64,000 nucleotides of DNA, taken from NCBI GenBank assembly GCA_965212545.1, contig CBDBVB010000022.1:1-64000 (forward strand), read 5' to 3'. The translations under genes were made by a program, and so were the position numbers. Under the pieces are notes generated by a model that made no database searches, was not told the origin of the DNA, and was given only the letters and a program-made list of their open reading frames with translations. Shown piece by piece: positions 17,716 to 25,722 of the stretch (positions are counted from its first letter, which is position 1; every line of letters starts with the position of its first letter). The DNA comes from JABDIP01 sp965212545. GTDB taxonomy: Bacteria > Pseudomonadota > Alphaproteobacteria > DSM-16000 > Inquilinaceae.

Positions 17716-18300
17716 ATGTGTCGTCTGGGCACCATACGGACGCTGCGAACTGCCATGCATGTCGTTGATCTTGTTACCGATCTTGCGCGGGCCGCGGCCC
17801 AGGACGACCCCCTTCATGCGACCACGACCACGCTGCGCTCCTACGCCGATGAGGTCGACGCCATCCTCGAGGAGCTCGATTTTCTGTCTGGCCTCGGCAG
17901 CGACCCCGAGCAGTCCTTCTACCGCTCCCCCGAGGTCTCCCTTCTCAAGGTGAAGTTCATCCCGGGGCATCCCACACCACCGCACGACCACGGCACCTGG
18001 GCCGCCATCCTCCTGCTCGCAGGAGAGGAACGAAACACGCTCTACCAGCGCGAGGCCGGCACCATCCGCGAGGTCAACGACGTCGTCCTGCGCTCTGGTG
18101 ACGTGCTTCCGATGCGCCAGGGGGCCATCCATGTCGTCGAGTGCGCATCGTCGACGCCGACTGTGGGGCTGCACGTGTACGGTGGCGATCTACCCATAAT
18201 CCCACGCAGCGTCTGGCATCCCGAGACGTTCGAGGAGCATGTGCATACCGATGCGGTGTACGCGGAGCTCAAGGCGATCGGCGCCGCTGTTGTGCCTTGA
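17716..18300 (+). CDS. Cysteine-dioxygenase-like cupin protein
   Basis: A protein of about 194 residues with the cupin fold of the cysteine dioxygenase/thiol dioxygenase group, mononuclear iron enzymes that oxidise thiols to sulfinates. The metal-binding cupin motif is visible as PTPPHDHGTWAAILLL, with a second motif around PMRQGAIHVVECAS supplying the third histidine. The N-terminal helical part (VVDLVTDLARAAAQDD) is also typical. The start is uncertain: ATG codons at 17716 and 17755 both fit and neither has a clear ribosome-binding site. The substrate (cysteine, 3-mercaptopropionate or another thiol) cannot be told from the sequence. No sulfur operon surrounds it. Confidence 0.72.
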   Translation: MCRLGTIRTLRTAMHVVDLVTDLARAAAQDDPLHATTTTLRSYADEVDAILEELDFLSGLGSDPEQSFYRSPEVSLLKVKFIPGHPTPPHDHGTWAAILLLAGEERNTLYQREAGTIREVNDVVLRSGDVLPMRQGAIHVVECASSTPTVGLHVYGGDLPIIPRSVWHPETFEEHVHTDAVYAELKAIGAAVVP

Positions 18301-18578
18301 CGGCAGCACAATAGCCGAACGAGTTTACGTCCGCGAAAGCGCGAAAGCGCGAAAGCGCGGAAGTCGGGTCTGCATCTTCGCTCGATGTGGCCAACAGGCC
18401 ATGGACATCGCGATGCCCTGCATCGGTCGGTACGGCATCGCCCGCCACCACGGTTGGTGATACCGTTGTGGCACGACGGGGTATTCCTATCTGCAACGAA
18501 AACCTGCTCGATAGAGTGGGCGAAGGAGATCGCCGGCACATTTGTTCAGCGCAGGATCCGCCCAGGGAGATGTGACCA

Positions 18579-19277
18579 ATGCCAACACTCATGTTCTGGA
18601 ACGTCCAAGGATCGGGCGGCGATACGATCAAATCTGGTGCGGGGGATCTCTTGCTAGGCGATCTATCCAATCTCACCTCGGACGAGAAGCCGGACTTGGT
18701 CGTGTTGTGCGAACTCAAGATGGGCTTTCAGAACATCTTCACAGGATTGGGACGCGAATACTCCACGATCATTCTCCCCGACAATTATCCCAAGGGAACG
18801 ACCTACCGCTTCGGCGCCTTTGTGCGTTCCGCTGGCAGATGCGTGATCAACCGATCATCGCCCCCTAGATTGATCGACGACGGAAACAACCGACCGGCAC
18901 TCTCCATCGTGGTCAATCAGGATGTCGGGCTGCTCGCCGTGCACGCCCCCTCGGTCTCCGACAGTATTTCTGCGCAGATGCGGCACGTCCAATCCACGGT
19001 CCAGAAATGCAGTGGCAAGCGGGTGCCGAAGATCATCTTCGGGGACTTCAACATGGACCTTCTGGGCAACCGGCAGAAAATCACCAATGAGTTGACGAAG
19101 GCCGGACCGCCTCTGTCTGATTATCGGCCGCGCCCGTTGCCGCAGCACACGGAGTCGACCCACGTTCTCGGCAAGGCCTTGGACTGGGCCCTGGTGGACC
19201 CGAATTACAGCGTGAGCTACCGTCTCGCGGACGCGGAGAAATCGGATCATTGGCCAATCTGCATTACATGGAGATGA
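18579..19277 (+). CDS. Endonuclease/exonuclease/phosphatase (EEP) family protein
   Basis: A 232-residue protein of the EEP superfamily (DNase I-like fold), metal-dependent phosphodiesterases that cut nucleic acids or phospho-substrates. Motifs in order: MFWNVQG (Asn), VVLCELK (Glu metal ligand, around residue 45), AVHAPSVSD, FGDFNMDL (Asp/Asn pair) and the terminal SDHWPI (Asp-His catalytic pair). GGGAGATG just upstream supports the ATG at 18579. It has no signal peptide. The family cannot be split into DNA repair nuclease or phosphatase by eye. It stands alone, 148 bases before a convergent deaminase gene. Confidence 0.82.
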   Translation: MPTLMFWNVQGSGGDTIKSGAGDLLLGDLSNLTSDEKPDLVVLCELKMGFQNIFTGLGREYSTIILPDNYPKGTTYRFGAFVRSAGRCVINRSSPPRLIDDGNNRPALSIVVNQDVGLLAVHAPSVSDSISAQMRHVQSTVQKCSGKRVPKIIFGDFNMDLLGNRQKITNELTKAGPPLSDYRPRPLPQHTESTHVLGKALDWALVDPNYSVSYRLADAEKSDHWPICITWR

Positions 19278-19425
19278 CCTCGACCCGACGGGTGTTCACC
19301 GTGCGCGAGGTCGGATGACGTCGCGCTAGGACGACGAGAAGCCGCCGAAGAAATAGATCGCCCTGCTTGTGCTGTTCCCGCCTGTGCGGACTTCGCGCAT
19401 CCGTCGCCATGTGCGCGTTCCGTCC

Positions 19426-20019
19426 CTATTTCAGGGGGATCTCGCTGTCGCCCTTGTTGGCCTGATAGGTCTCCGACAGTGCCGCATAGGTGCTCTTCAA
19501 GGCGTCGACCCGGGCGAGGAAGGCGTCCCGGCGCTCCGCTGCGCATGCCCCGATCAGGTCCATCAGGTCATGGCTCGACCAATAGTCGTTGGTCTTGGCG
19601 TAGCCGCCGGGGTCCAACGTGAAGACCTGTTTCAGGATCTTCAGATCATGGGGAATGTTGAAACTGTCCCTCGAATCCTCGTGGCTGAACAGGTAGGTGA
19701 AGTTGTCGTAGCCGGCCCAGGTGATCGCCGACAGGCACATCGAGCATGGTTCGTGGGTCGACAGGAACAGGCATTCCGCCGGCGCCGGTCGGGCCGATCG
19801 CGGCAGCTCGTACAGCAGCTTCAGCGTATGCACCTCGCCATGCCACAGCGGGTTGGCGGTCTCGTTGTTGGTCCCGGCGATCACCAGCGACAGATCGGAT
19901 TTCCTGAGGATCGCCGCGCCGAACACCTTGTTGCCGTGCCTCACCCCTTGCTGCGTCAGAGGGACGATGTCCTGCTCTACGGTCTCGAGCATCCGGTCGA
20001 CAAGCCGCGCATCGCTCAT
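19426..20019 (-). CDS. Cytidine/deoxycytidylate-deaminase-family nucleoside deaminase
   Basis: A 197-residue zinc-dependent deaminase. The zinc and proton-shuttle motifs are visible: HGEVHTLKLL supplies the H-x-E pair and STHEPCSMCLSAITWAG the PCxxC pair. The overall layout resembles guanine or nucleoside deaminases of the CDA fold more than tRNA-specific TadA, since it is longer and has a C-terminal extension after the core (FNIPHDLKILKQVF and beyond). A substrate cannot be named safely. It is transcribed convergently with the EEP gene and divergently from the HAD-UbiA gene. Confidence 0.82.
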   Translation of the reverse strand: MSDARLVDRMLETVEQDIVPLTQQGVRHGNKVFGAAILRKSDLSLVIAGTNNETANPLWHGEVHTLKLLYELPRSARPAPAECLFLSTHEPCSMCLSAITWAGYDNFTYLFSHEDSRDSFNIPHDLKILKQVFTLDPGGYAKTNDYWSSHDLMDLIGACAAERRDAFLARVDALKSTYAALSETYQANKGDSEIPLK

Positions 20020-20211
20020 GGGTCATTCCTTTCCGATTGGCCGGCCATCACGCGCATCGGGTCGGACTCAAGGGACTTGTGACCATACATCACGTCGGAC
20101 TGCCGGATGTCCAGGTTCCGTGACTTGCCCGCCACGGCAGGGCGCCATGGGCTGCGACATTCGGTTCCGGGGCACTTGGCATCCGCCGGTCCCGGGGTAT
20201 ATGACAACGCC

Positions 20212-21339
20212 ATGCTGCCGTCCCAACAGACAGAGAAAAAACCGGACGCGATTCCACTCTTCGTGGATCTGGACGGCACCCTGGTCGCGACCGATACCAC
20301 GGTCGAGTCCTGCTTTCGCCTAGTGCGCCGCAATGCGGCCTACGCCTTGCGCCTGCCCCTATGGTTGCTTCGCGGCATCGCCACTCTGAAGCGCCGCGTT
20401 GCCGATCGGGTGCCGCTGCAGCCGGACCACCTGCCCTACCACCAGGATGTCGTGACGTTCCTGAAGCGCGAGCATGAAAGCGGGCGGCGCCTGATCCTGG
20501 CGACCGCGGCCGACCAGCGATACGCCCGTGCGGTCGCCGGACATCTCGGCTGCTTCGAGCAGGCGGTCGGCTCCGATGGGGTGATCGATCTTTCCGGCCC
20601 CCGAAAGCTTGCAAAACTGCAGGAGTTGAGCGGCGGCGGCCCGTTCGACTATGCCGGCGACGATCTGGCGGATCTGGCGATCTTTCCCCATGCCCGACGG
20701 GCGATCGTCGCCAACCCGGCGCCACCGGTCCGCCTGGCCATGCAGCGGCTGGAAAATGTCGAGCGCGTGTTCGATGCCCGGCCGCGCCGCTTTCTCGACG
20801 TCCTGCGCACACTGAATATGCAGCGCTGGCCCTTGAACCTGCTGGTGCTGCTGCCGGCGGTATTGGTCGGTAGCTGGCCGCCCGGCGGGTGGATCGACGG
20901 GGCGATCGCGGTGCTCTGCTTCTGCCTTGGCGCCTCGGCGATCCACATCTATAGCGATCTGCTGAATATCGCCGAGCGCCGCAGGCTGCCGCCGGCGCAG
21001 CGCGGCCCGATCGCCGAGGGCAGGGTGGCCGTTCAGCGCGCTGCCATTACCATTCTAATCCTGGCGATACCGGCCCTTGCGATCGCGGCCTGGCTGTCCG
21101 GCCCGTTCCTGCTGATCCTCGGCGGCGCCTTCGCATTTGCCGTTCTGGTCGCGCAGGACTGGTTCAAGGCTCCCCGGATTGCCGTCATGTCAATCCTGAA
21201 CCTGCTGCGGCTTGTCGCCGGCATCGCCCTGCTGCCCGTGGTGCCGCCGGTTTGGGTCTGGGTCGCAGTCATGCTCGCCGCCGTCGCGGCCGGGGCCGTG
21301 CAGGTGCGTCTCGGCGGCGAAGCAGCGCAATTCCTATGA
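20212..21339 (+). CDS. HAD phosphatase-UbiA prenyltransferase-like fusion, degenerate Asp motifs
   Basis: A 375-residue fusion. Residues ~15-195 form a haloacid-dehalogenase domain with motif I FVDLDGTLVATD, motif II in LILATAADQRY, a lysine in SGPRKLAKL and motif IV GDDLADLAIF. Residues ~205-370 are a multi-spanning UbiA-like membrane domain with several hydrophobic helices. HAD-UbiA fusions are known in bacteria and are thought to attach polyprenyl groups to sugar phosphates or similar acceptors. Here the first UbiA aspartate motif (usually NDxxDxxxD) reads SDLLNIAERR and the second region reads QDWFKAPRIAVMS, so both look weakened. The ATG at 20212 starts just before the HAD motif; no strong ribosome-binding site is seen. 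Confidence 0.82.
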   Translation: MLPSQQTEKKPDAIPLFVDLDGTLVATDTTVESCFRLVRRNAAYALRLPLWLLRGIATLKRRVADRVPLQPDHLPYHQDVVTFLKREHESGRRLILATAADQRYARAVAGHLGCFEQAVGSDGVIDLSGPRKLAKLQELSGGGPFDYAGDDLADLAIFPHARRAIVANPAPPVRLAMQRLENVERVFDARPRRFLDVLRTLNMQRWPLNLLVLLPAVLVGSWPPGGWIDGAIAVLCFCLGASAIHIYSDLLNIAERRRLPPAQRGPIAEGRVAVQRAAITILILAIPALAIAAWLSGPFLLILGGAFAFAVLVAQDWFKAPRIAVMSILNLLRLVAGIALLPVVPPVWVWVAVMLAAVAAGAVQVRLGGEAAQFL

Positions 21340-21364
21340 ACGGACCGGCGGGCCATGGCCGCGC

Positions 21365-22276
21365 TTACGATGTCGACAGCAACGGTCCGTCGGGGAGGAT
21401 GAAGGGAAGCCGCTGTTTCAGCGCTTCCACGCGGAGTCGCGTGGTCTCGAGTTCCTCGCCATCGGGACTGACGGGGATATTTCGCTCGGTGTCGACGTGG
21501 AACCATTGATGCTGCTCGTAGACGACGACCTCCGGCGTCCGGCCACTCTTTAGGCCTCTGATGTCGCGCATGATCGCGGGAATCAACTCGATGCGAAAAT
21601 CCGGCACCGAGAAGAGATCCAGCAATCCGTCATTGAGTCGGGCGCGCGGCGCCATCTGGAATCCGCCAGCCTGGATGCCGTTCGACAGGGCGGCGAATAC
21701 CGTACGGCCCTTGCGCGGGCCGTTGGGAGTCCGGACGTTGCCCTCATAGACCTTGCGCTTCAATGCGGTCAGGAAACCGGTGATCCCGTACGCGGCGCCG
21801 TGGATGGACTTCTTCATCCGCTCCGAAGTCTGGAACGTCACTTCGGCGCCGAAGCCGATCACCGCAGAATTTATGAAGAATCCGTCATTGAGGCGCGCCA
21901 CGTCGATCCGGTGTGGCTTGCCGGTCGCCGCGAAGCGCAGCGCCTTGGTCGGATTTCCGACCGCGATGCCACAGCCCCGAGCAAAATCGTTGGCCGAGCC
22001 CAGCGGCATGACGCCCATTGCGGTCTTGGGCTGCTCGTTAGCATCGAAGATGCCGTTGACGACCTCGTTGACCGTACCGTCGCCGCCGCCCGCGACGATC
22101 ACGTCGACATCGTCGTCCAGCGCCTCGGCCGCGAAACGGTTGGCGTCGCCCGCTTCCCAGGTCACCCGCACATCGACCGAGTGCCCGTCCTTGCGAACTT
22201 CCTCGACGGCCCGACGGACCTGCGGCAGCGCCGATTTCTTTCCGTTCAGGATGACCCGCAGAGAGCGGTGTGCCAT
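21365..22276 (-). CDS. yegS: Diacylglycerol kinase-family lipid kinase, YegS-like
   Basis: A 303-residue lipid kinase of the YegS/DagK (DAGK_cat) family, which phosphorylates a lipid head group such as phosphatidylglycerol or diacylglycerol at the membrane surface. Seen: the nucleotide-binding motif VAGGGDGTVNEVVNG, the PLGSANDFARG loop, and the C-terminal beta-sandwich (DGLLDLFSV, PVSPDGEELE). Length is as in E. coli YegS. AAGGAGG seven bases before the ATG at 22276 fixes the start over a longer frame. It is convergent with the HAD-UbiA gene. The exact lipid is unknown. Confidence 0.9.
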   Translation of the reverse strand: MAHRSLRVILNGKKSALPQVRRAVEEVRKDGHSVDVRVTWEAGDANRFAAEALDDDVDVIVAGGGDGTVNEVVNGIFDANEQPKTAMGVMPLGSANDFARGCGIAVGNPTKALRFAATGKPHRIDVARLNDGFFINSAVIGFGAEVTFQTSERMKKSIHGAAYGITGFLTALKRKVYEGNVRTPNGPRKGRTVFAALSNGIQAGGFQMAPRARLNDGLLDLFSVPDFRIELIPAIMRDIRGLKSGRTPEVVVYEQHQWFHVDTERNIPVSPDGEELETTRLRVEALKQRLPFILPDGPLLSTS

Positions 22277-22514
22277 GGCTGTGCCTCCTTGCAATCGACT
22301 GTCGCCGGCTTGTCGAGCGCCGACTCTCACGATTCGATCATACCGCGCGCCGTCCCGTTGCGCGTGGATTATGGTCCGTCGCCCGCTTTCTGGGCGAAGA
22401 CCGGTTCACAATGCTTGCGAACAATGGGAAACTGGCATCGAAATCTGCCGAGCGGCGAACATCCGCAGGTAACGAAAGATGAATCGAAGAAACGATCCAG
22501 GAAGGTATTGCAAC

Positions 22515-23573
22515 ATGTTGTCAATTCAGACGAGTTCAGTGCTTTGGACCCCGATCAAGTTTGCAACTGTCTCTCTTGGCGTGGTCTTGGCACTTCCGGC
22601 CGCGCTGGCAATGGCGCAGGAAAGCAGCCCACCGACTGTTGAAGATGTGATGTCAGGGCTGGGCTACACGGATCAGGACCGCTCTGCCCTCCAATCCGGT
22701 GAGATCGTTGCGACGGACGTCGAGCGCACGCGCGATGACGAACTGATCGCGTCCGTGGCCGTCTTCCTGCCGGTCACGGTGGAGGAACTGCTGGCCGGCG
22801 TGCGCAGCGGCGACGGCCTTCGGGCGGATTTGGGCGCACCCGCCGTGGGCCTGCTGGGTTCCGAATTCAACGCGGCGGACTGGCAGGGCTTGGCGTACAC
22901 CGATTCGGACCGTAGCGAGGCGACAAAGCTGCTCGGCTTCAAGGGCGGCAGCGATTTCAATCTCGCCGAGGACGAGATTGCGGCGCTTCAGTCCAAGCTG
23001 GATGGTGTGACGGCGAGATCCGACGACATGTTGGACAGGGTGTCCGCTGCCTATCGCGAAATACTCGTGGCGCGTCACGATGCCTATATTCAAGGCGGTC
23101 TGGACGGCATCGCGGATTACAAGCAGGGACGCACGACGCTGGAGCCTTCCGCACAGTTGGCCGGCGTCGCCAATCAGGCGAAGGATTTTCTCAGCGAGCA
23201 CTTTCCGGAGTTCTGGAACGCCTTTTCGAACTATCCGGAAGCCCAGAGCGACGACATCGTGAGCAGCTTCTATTGGCTCAAGCGGCAGGTCGAAGGTCGT
23301 CCGGACTTTGTCCTGATGCATGAGATGTCCACCGGCGACGAGAATTACACGCTGATGACCCGCCGGGAGTACTTCGTCGGCCACACTTACGAGTCTTTGC
23401 AGGTGGTCGCGGTGGCCCTGCCGGTTGAGAACGGCAGTGCGGTCTTCTATGTGAATGCGGCCTTCACCGATCAGATCACCGGCTTCATCGGCGGTGTTGC
23501 AAGCTCCGTCGGGCAGGGTCGTATGAGGGACGATCTGACGAAGTTCTTCTCGGATGTGCAGGCGAGGCAATAG
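22515..23573 (+). CDS. Exported protein of unknown function
   Basis: A 352-residue protein with a signal peptide (FATVSLGVVLALPAALAMAQE, cleavage near AMAQE). The mature part has no domain I recognise. It starts with a segment rich in acidic residues (VEDVMSGLGYTDQDRSALQSG) and alternates short helices and strands; the C-terminal half contains FVLMHEMSTGDENYTL and ends with a hydrophobic/glycine stretch (ITGFIGGVASSVGQGRM). AGGAAGG lies about eight bases before the ATG at 22515; an ATG at 22479 is also possible but would lengthen the n-region. Likely periplasmic or surface-attached. The next gene, Flp pilin, is convergent. Confidence 0.75.
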   Translation: MLSIQTSSVLWTPIKFATVSLGVVLALPAALAMAQESSPPTVEDVMSGLGYTDQDRSALQSGEIVATDVERTRDDELIASVAVFLPVTVEELLAGVRSGDGLRADLGAPAVGLLGSEFNAADWQGLAYTDSDRSEATKLLGFKGGSDFNLAEDEIAALQSKLDGVTARSDDMLDRVSAAYREILVARHDAYIQGGLDGIADYKQGRTTLEPSAQLAGVANQAKDFLSEHFPEFWNAFSNYPEAQSDDIVSSFYWLKRQVEGRPDFVLMHEMSTGDENYTLMTRREYFVGHTYESLQVVAVALPVENGSAVFYVNAAFTDQITGFIGGVASSVGQGRMRDDLTKFFSDVQARQ

Positions 23574-23749
23574 AAAAAGCCGGCCGCGAATGCGGGCCTA
23601 AGGGGTGCATCTGGTGGAGTCTGGGTTCCGATTTCCGGAGCCCAGGGTCCCGCTGCCCCACCCTCGCAGGGTCGGGATTGTTTCACATTCCCTGAATTGC
23701 CCTGAACGCCGGGATTGCCGACACTCCGCACCACTACCGCTGTCGCGGA

Positions 23750-23932
23750 TCAGGCGCCGTTCGTGGCATCGTCGATGATCGTGCCGACCGTCTGGAAGAT
23801 GTTCGTCAGGCTGGTGCCCATCATCGTCAGCGCTGCAATACCGGCGACTGATACCAGGGCGGCGATCAAGCCGTACTCGACCGCAGTGGCCCCGGATTCG
23901 TCCTGTAGGAATTGATCCATCTTTTCTTCCAT
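23750..23932 (-). CDS. flp: Flp/Fap-type pilin
   Basis: A 60-residue prepilin of the Flp family, the major subunit of tight-adherence (Tad) pili. It has the short leader, the Glu/Tyr pair and the hydrophobic helix of the family: SGATAVEYGLIAALVSVAG, with cleavage expected just before the hydrophobic part by the TadV/CpaA peptidase. No other tad/cpa genes are present, so it is an orphan pilin whose assembly machine would have to be encoded elsewhere. An internal ATG (MDQFLQ) four codons in is an alternative start. The gene lies beside an AT-rich stretch unlike the rest of the window. Confidence 0.92.
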   Translation of the reverse strand: MEEKMDQFLQDESGATAVEYGLIAALVSVAGIAALTMMGTSLTNIFQTVGTIIDDATNGA

Positions 23933-24170
23933 TGCAGAATACCCTTATTGGGTTTGTCCATGTTATGAACTAATCTATCGTACAGACTGCTAAAAATTCG
24001 TATAAGTGCAGTATATATGGTTAATATTTTTAGGAAATATTGCTTGGTAAACTGCATCTCTTTGATCCTATGCGCTGATAGACCAGCTTGTTTACTGGTT
24101 CTCTTTATATTTAGCCTGTATCCGGGAAGTTTTACAATGTAAATGCTGGCCGTCGGCATGGTCGCATAAC
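23933..24170 (-). promoter_or_regulatory. AT-rich upstream region of the Flp pilin gene
   Basis: About 240 bases of clearly lower GC than the surroundings, with no gene. They lie upstream of the pilin gene and so should carry its promoter and a long leader. A small inverted repeat ACCAG...CTGGT is visible at about 24081-24099. Specific -35/-10 boxes cannot be assigned with confidence. Confidence 0.45.
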
Positions 24171-24204
24171 AAAGGCGGTCGGACCGATGGGCCCGACCGC
24201 CTTG
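24171..24204 (-). terminator. Rho-independent terminator of the OmpA-family gene
   Basis: Perfect nine-base stem GGCGGTCGG / CCGACCGCC around a ten-base loop (arms at 24174-24182 and 24193-24201). Read on the minus strand it is followed by TTTGTT, 22 bases after the stop codon of the OmpA-family gene. Confidence 0.75.
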
Positions 24205-24225
24205 ATAACGAACTTTCTGTGCCGG

Positions 24226-24834
24226 TCAGCCGTCGGCGCCGACATTCATGATCTCGACGCGCCTGTTGGCATCGGCCGACGGATTGCCCGGCTCGAGCAG
24301 CATGGTCTCGCCAAGACCGACACTGTCCAACCGCGCCTGGCTGATATTGAAGTTGCCGGTCAGATAGTTCCGTACCGCCTGGGCCCGCTGTTCGGACAAG
24401 CTCAGATTGAACTCCTTCTCGCCGACGGCATCGGTATGGCCGGTGATCCGGAACCGGTAGGGCGACAGCTGATTGGAAACCAGAGCGGTGCCGAGCTCAT
24501 TGAGGACCGCGCGCGCGTCGTCGGTCAGCTCGGCCGAGCCGAACGCGAACTGAACCTTGAACGGAACGCCGGAAGCTGGCGGCGGAGCGTCCGCTTCGAC
24601 CCGAAGGCCGCGGGTGATGCGATCCCGGACCTGCAGCTCGGCCGGGTCGACCGGGGTCTTCAGGGCCTCGATCCAATCCTCGGTCGTGACCGCCTGAGCG
24701 ACCTGAACATATGAGCCCGATGCGTCCTGGGCGACGATCGCGTCGATCGCCTGGGCGCCCGTGCCGTCAGCCTGAGCCTGCGCCGCCGTCAGCGCGACCA
24801 GCAAACTCGGCAGTGCCAAATATCCGCGTTTCAT
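24226..24834 (-). CDS. OmpA-family C-terminal domain protein
   Basis: A 202-residue exported protein. The signal peptide (YLALPSLLVALTAAQAQA) is followed by a linker of about 70 residues and a C-terminal OmpA-like domain that binds peptidoglycan. Family motifs: FAFGSAELTDDARAVLNELG, the ITGHTDAVGEKEFNLSLSEQRA block and SVGLGETMLLEPGNPSADANRRVEI. The start at 24834 is chosen because GAGGC lies about six bases upstream; an ATG at 24846 has no such site. It has no beta-barrel and no lipobox, so it should be a periplasmic, wall-bound protein. It ends at a clear hairpin terminator. Confidence 0.9.
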   Translation of the reverse strand: MKRGYLALPSLLVALTAAQAQADGTGAQAIDAIVAQDASGSYVQVAQAVTTEDWIEALKTPVDPAELQVRDRITRGLRVEADAPPPASGVPFKVQFAFGSAELTDDARAVLNELGTALVSNQLSPYRFRITGHTDAVGEKEFNLSLSEQRAQAVRNYLTGNFNISQARLDSVGLGETMLLEPGNPSADANRRVEIMNVGADG

Positions 24835-25367
24835 GTGGTGCCTCATCGAAGTGTTGACCGTCTGTGTCTCGTAACTGTGGACCAATCGATACCAAACCTG
24901 CGCCGGGTTCGCAGTGATTTGGGTCACATGACCTTTGCAGCCTGTACCAAGCCTCGGATACGGGCCGCAATCGGACCTTGTGATCCGCTCAACCGGCAGG
25001 TCCGCCCTATTGGACCCTGTACCGGCGGAAGTCCCACGCCGCCGGGTTGTCGAATATCAGTTGTTCCTCCTCACCGTGCCCAAATCGATCGGCCGTTCCG
25101 GGTCGATTGCGAGATGCAACGTCCGTGCATGTCCGCCGGACGCGCTCACACTGTTGCGTCATTCGGCAGGCCGCAACAGTGACGCCGGACACAAGGCCCT
25201 AAATTGATGATAGCCGTCTTGCCCTGCCCGGCGCAAAATATCGATGATCGATGCCAAATGGCGGTCGCGGCCAAGGCCATCGTTTCGGTTGACTGAACAG
25301 GCCATATTCCGGTTCGGCTCGATAGTGAAGCGGACTCCATCCGGAAAAGCTGGTGACGAGGGCGGAT
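24835..25367. other. Non-coding region between OmpA-family and lipoprotein genes
   Basis: About 530 bases between divergent genes. Short frames on both strands look like chance. It should contain the promoters of the OmpA-family gene and of the small lipoprotein gene. Nothing else was recognised. Confidence 0.35.
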
Positions 25368-25589
25368 ATGAACAGAGTTGCCATATGCCTGATGCTGGGC
25401 CTTACGTTGATCGGCTGTACCAACGCCGATCCGACCGAGGCCGATCGTGAGGCCTGCACCCAGGCCGGCCATGCTCCGGGCACCGAGGCCCACGACGCCT
25501 GTCTTCAGGAATTGCAGGCACAACGATTCCAGCGCCCTGCCGCCAGCAACGTCGACGCCATGCGCAGCCGCATGGGACCGCGGAGGTAA
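25368..25589 (+). CDS. Small predicted lipoprotein
   Basis: A 73-residue protein with a lipoprotein signal peptide: MNRVAICLMLGLTLIGC, with the lipobox LIGC at residues ~14-17. The mature part is short, hydrophilic and has two further cysteines (REACTQAGHAPGT and HDACLQEL) that may form a disulfide. The spacing C-x-x-A-G-x-x-P-G-T...C resembles other tiny alphaproteobacterial lipoproteins of unknown role. It is too short for any domain call. It lies 133 bases before a Gfo/Idh/MocA gene, with no evident functional link. Confidence 0.7.
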   Translation: MNRVAICLMLGLTLIGCTNADPTEADREACTQAGHAPGTEAHDACLQELQAQRFQRPAASNVDAMRSRMGPRR

Positions 25590-25722
25590 GCCGGCTGCAG
25601 CGCGGCGAATTTGCGCTCTGCACTGGCGATGGAACGAATTGTCTATCCGTCGCGGGCGGCCGCATGAAAGAATCCGAAGCCACGGCGCATCAGGACGCCG
25701 AGCGGTCGCAGGGAGGAACACG

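Noticed and set aside
18334..18362. Short tandem repeat of GCGAAAGC (about three copies)
   Set aside because: Too short and isolated to be a CRISPR or a named repeat; probably replication slippage.
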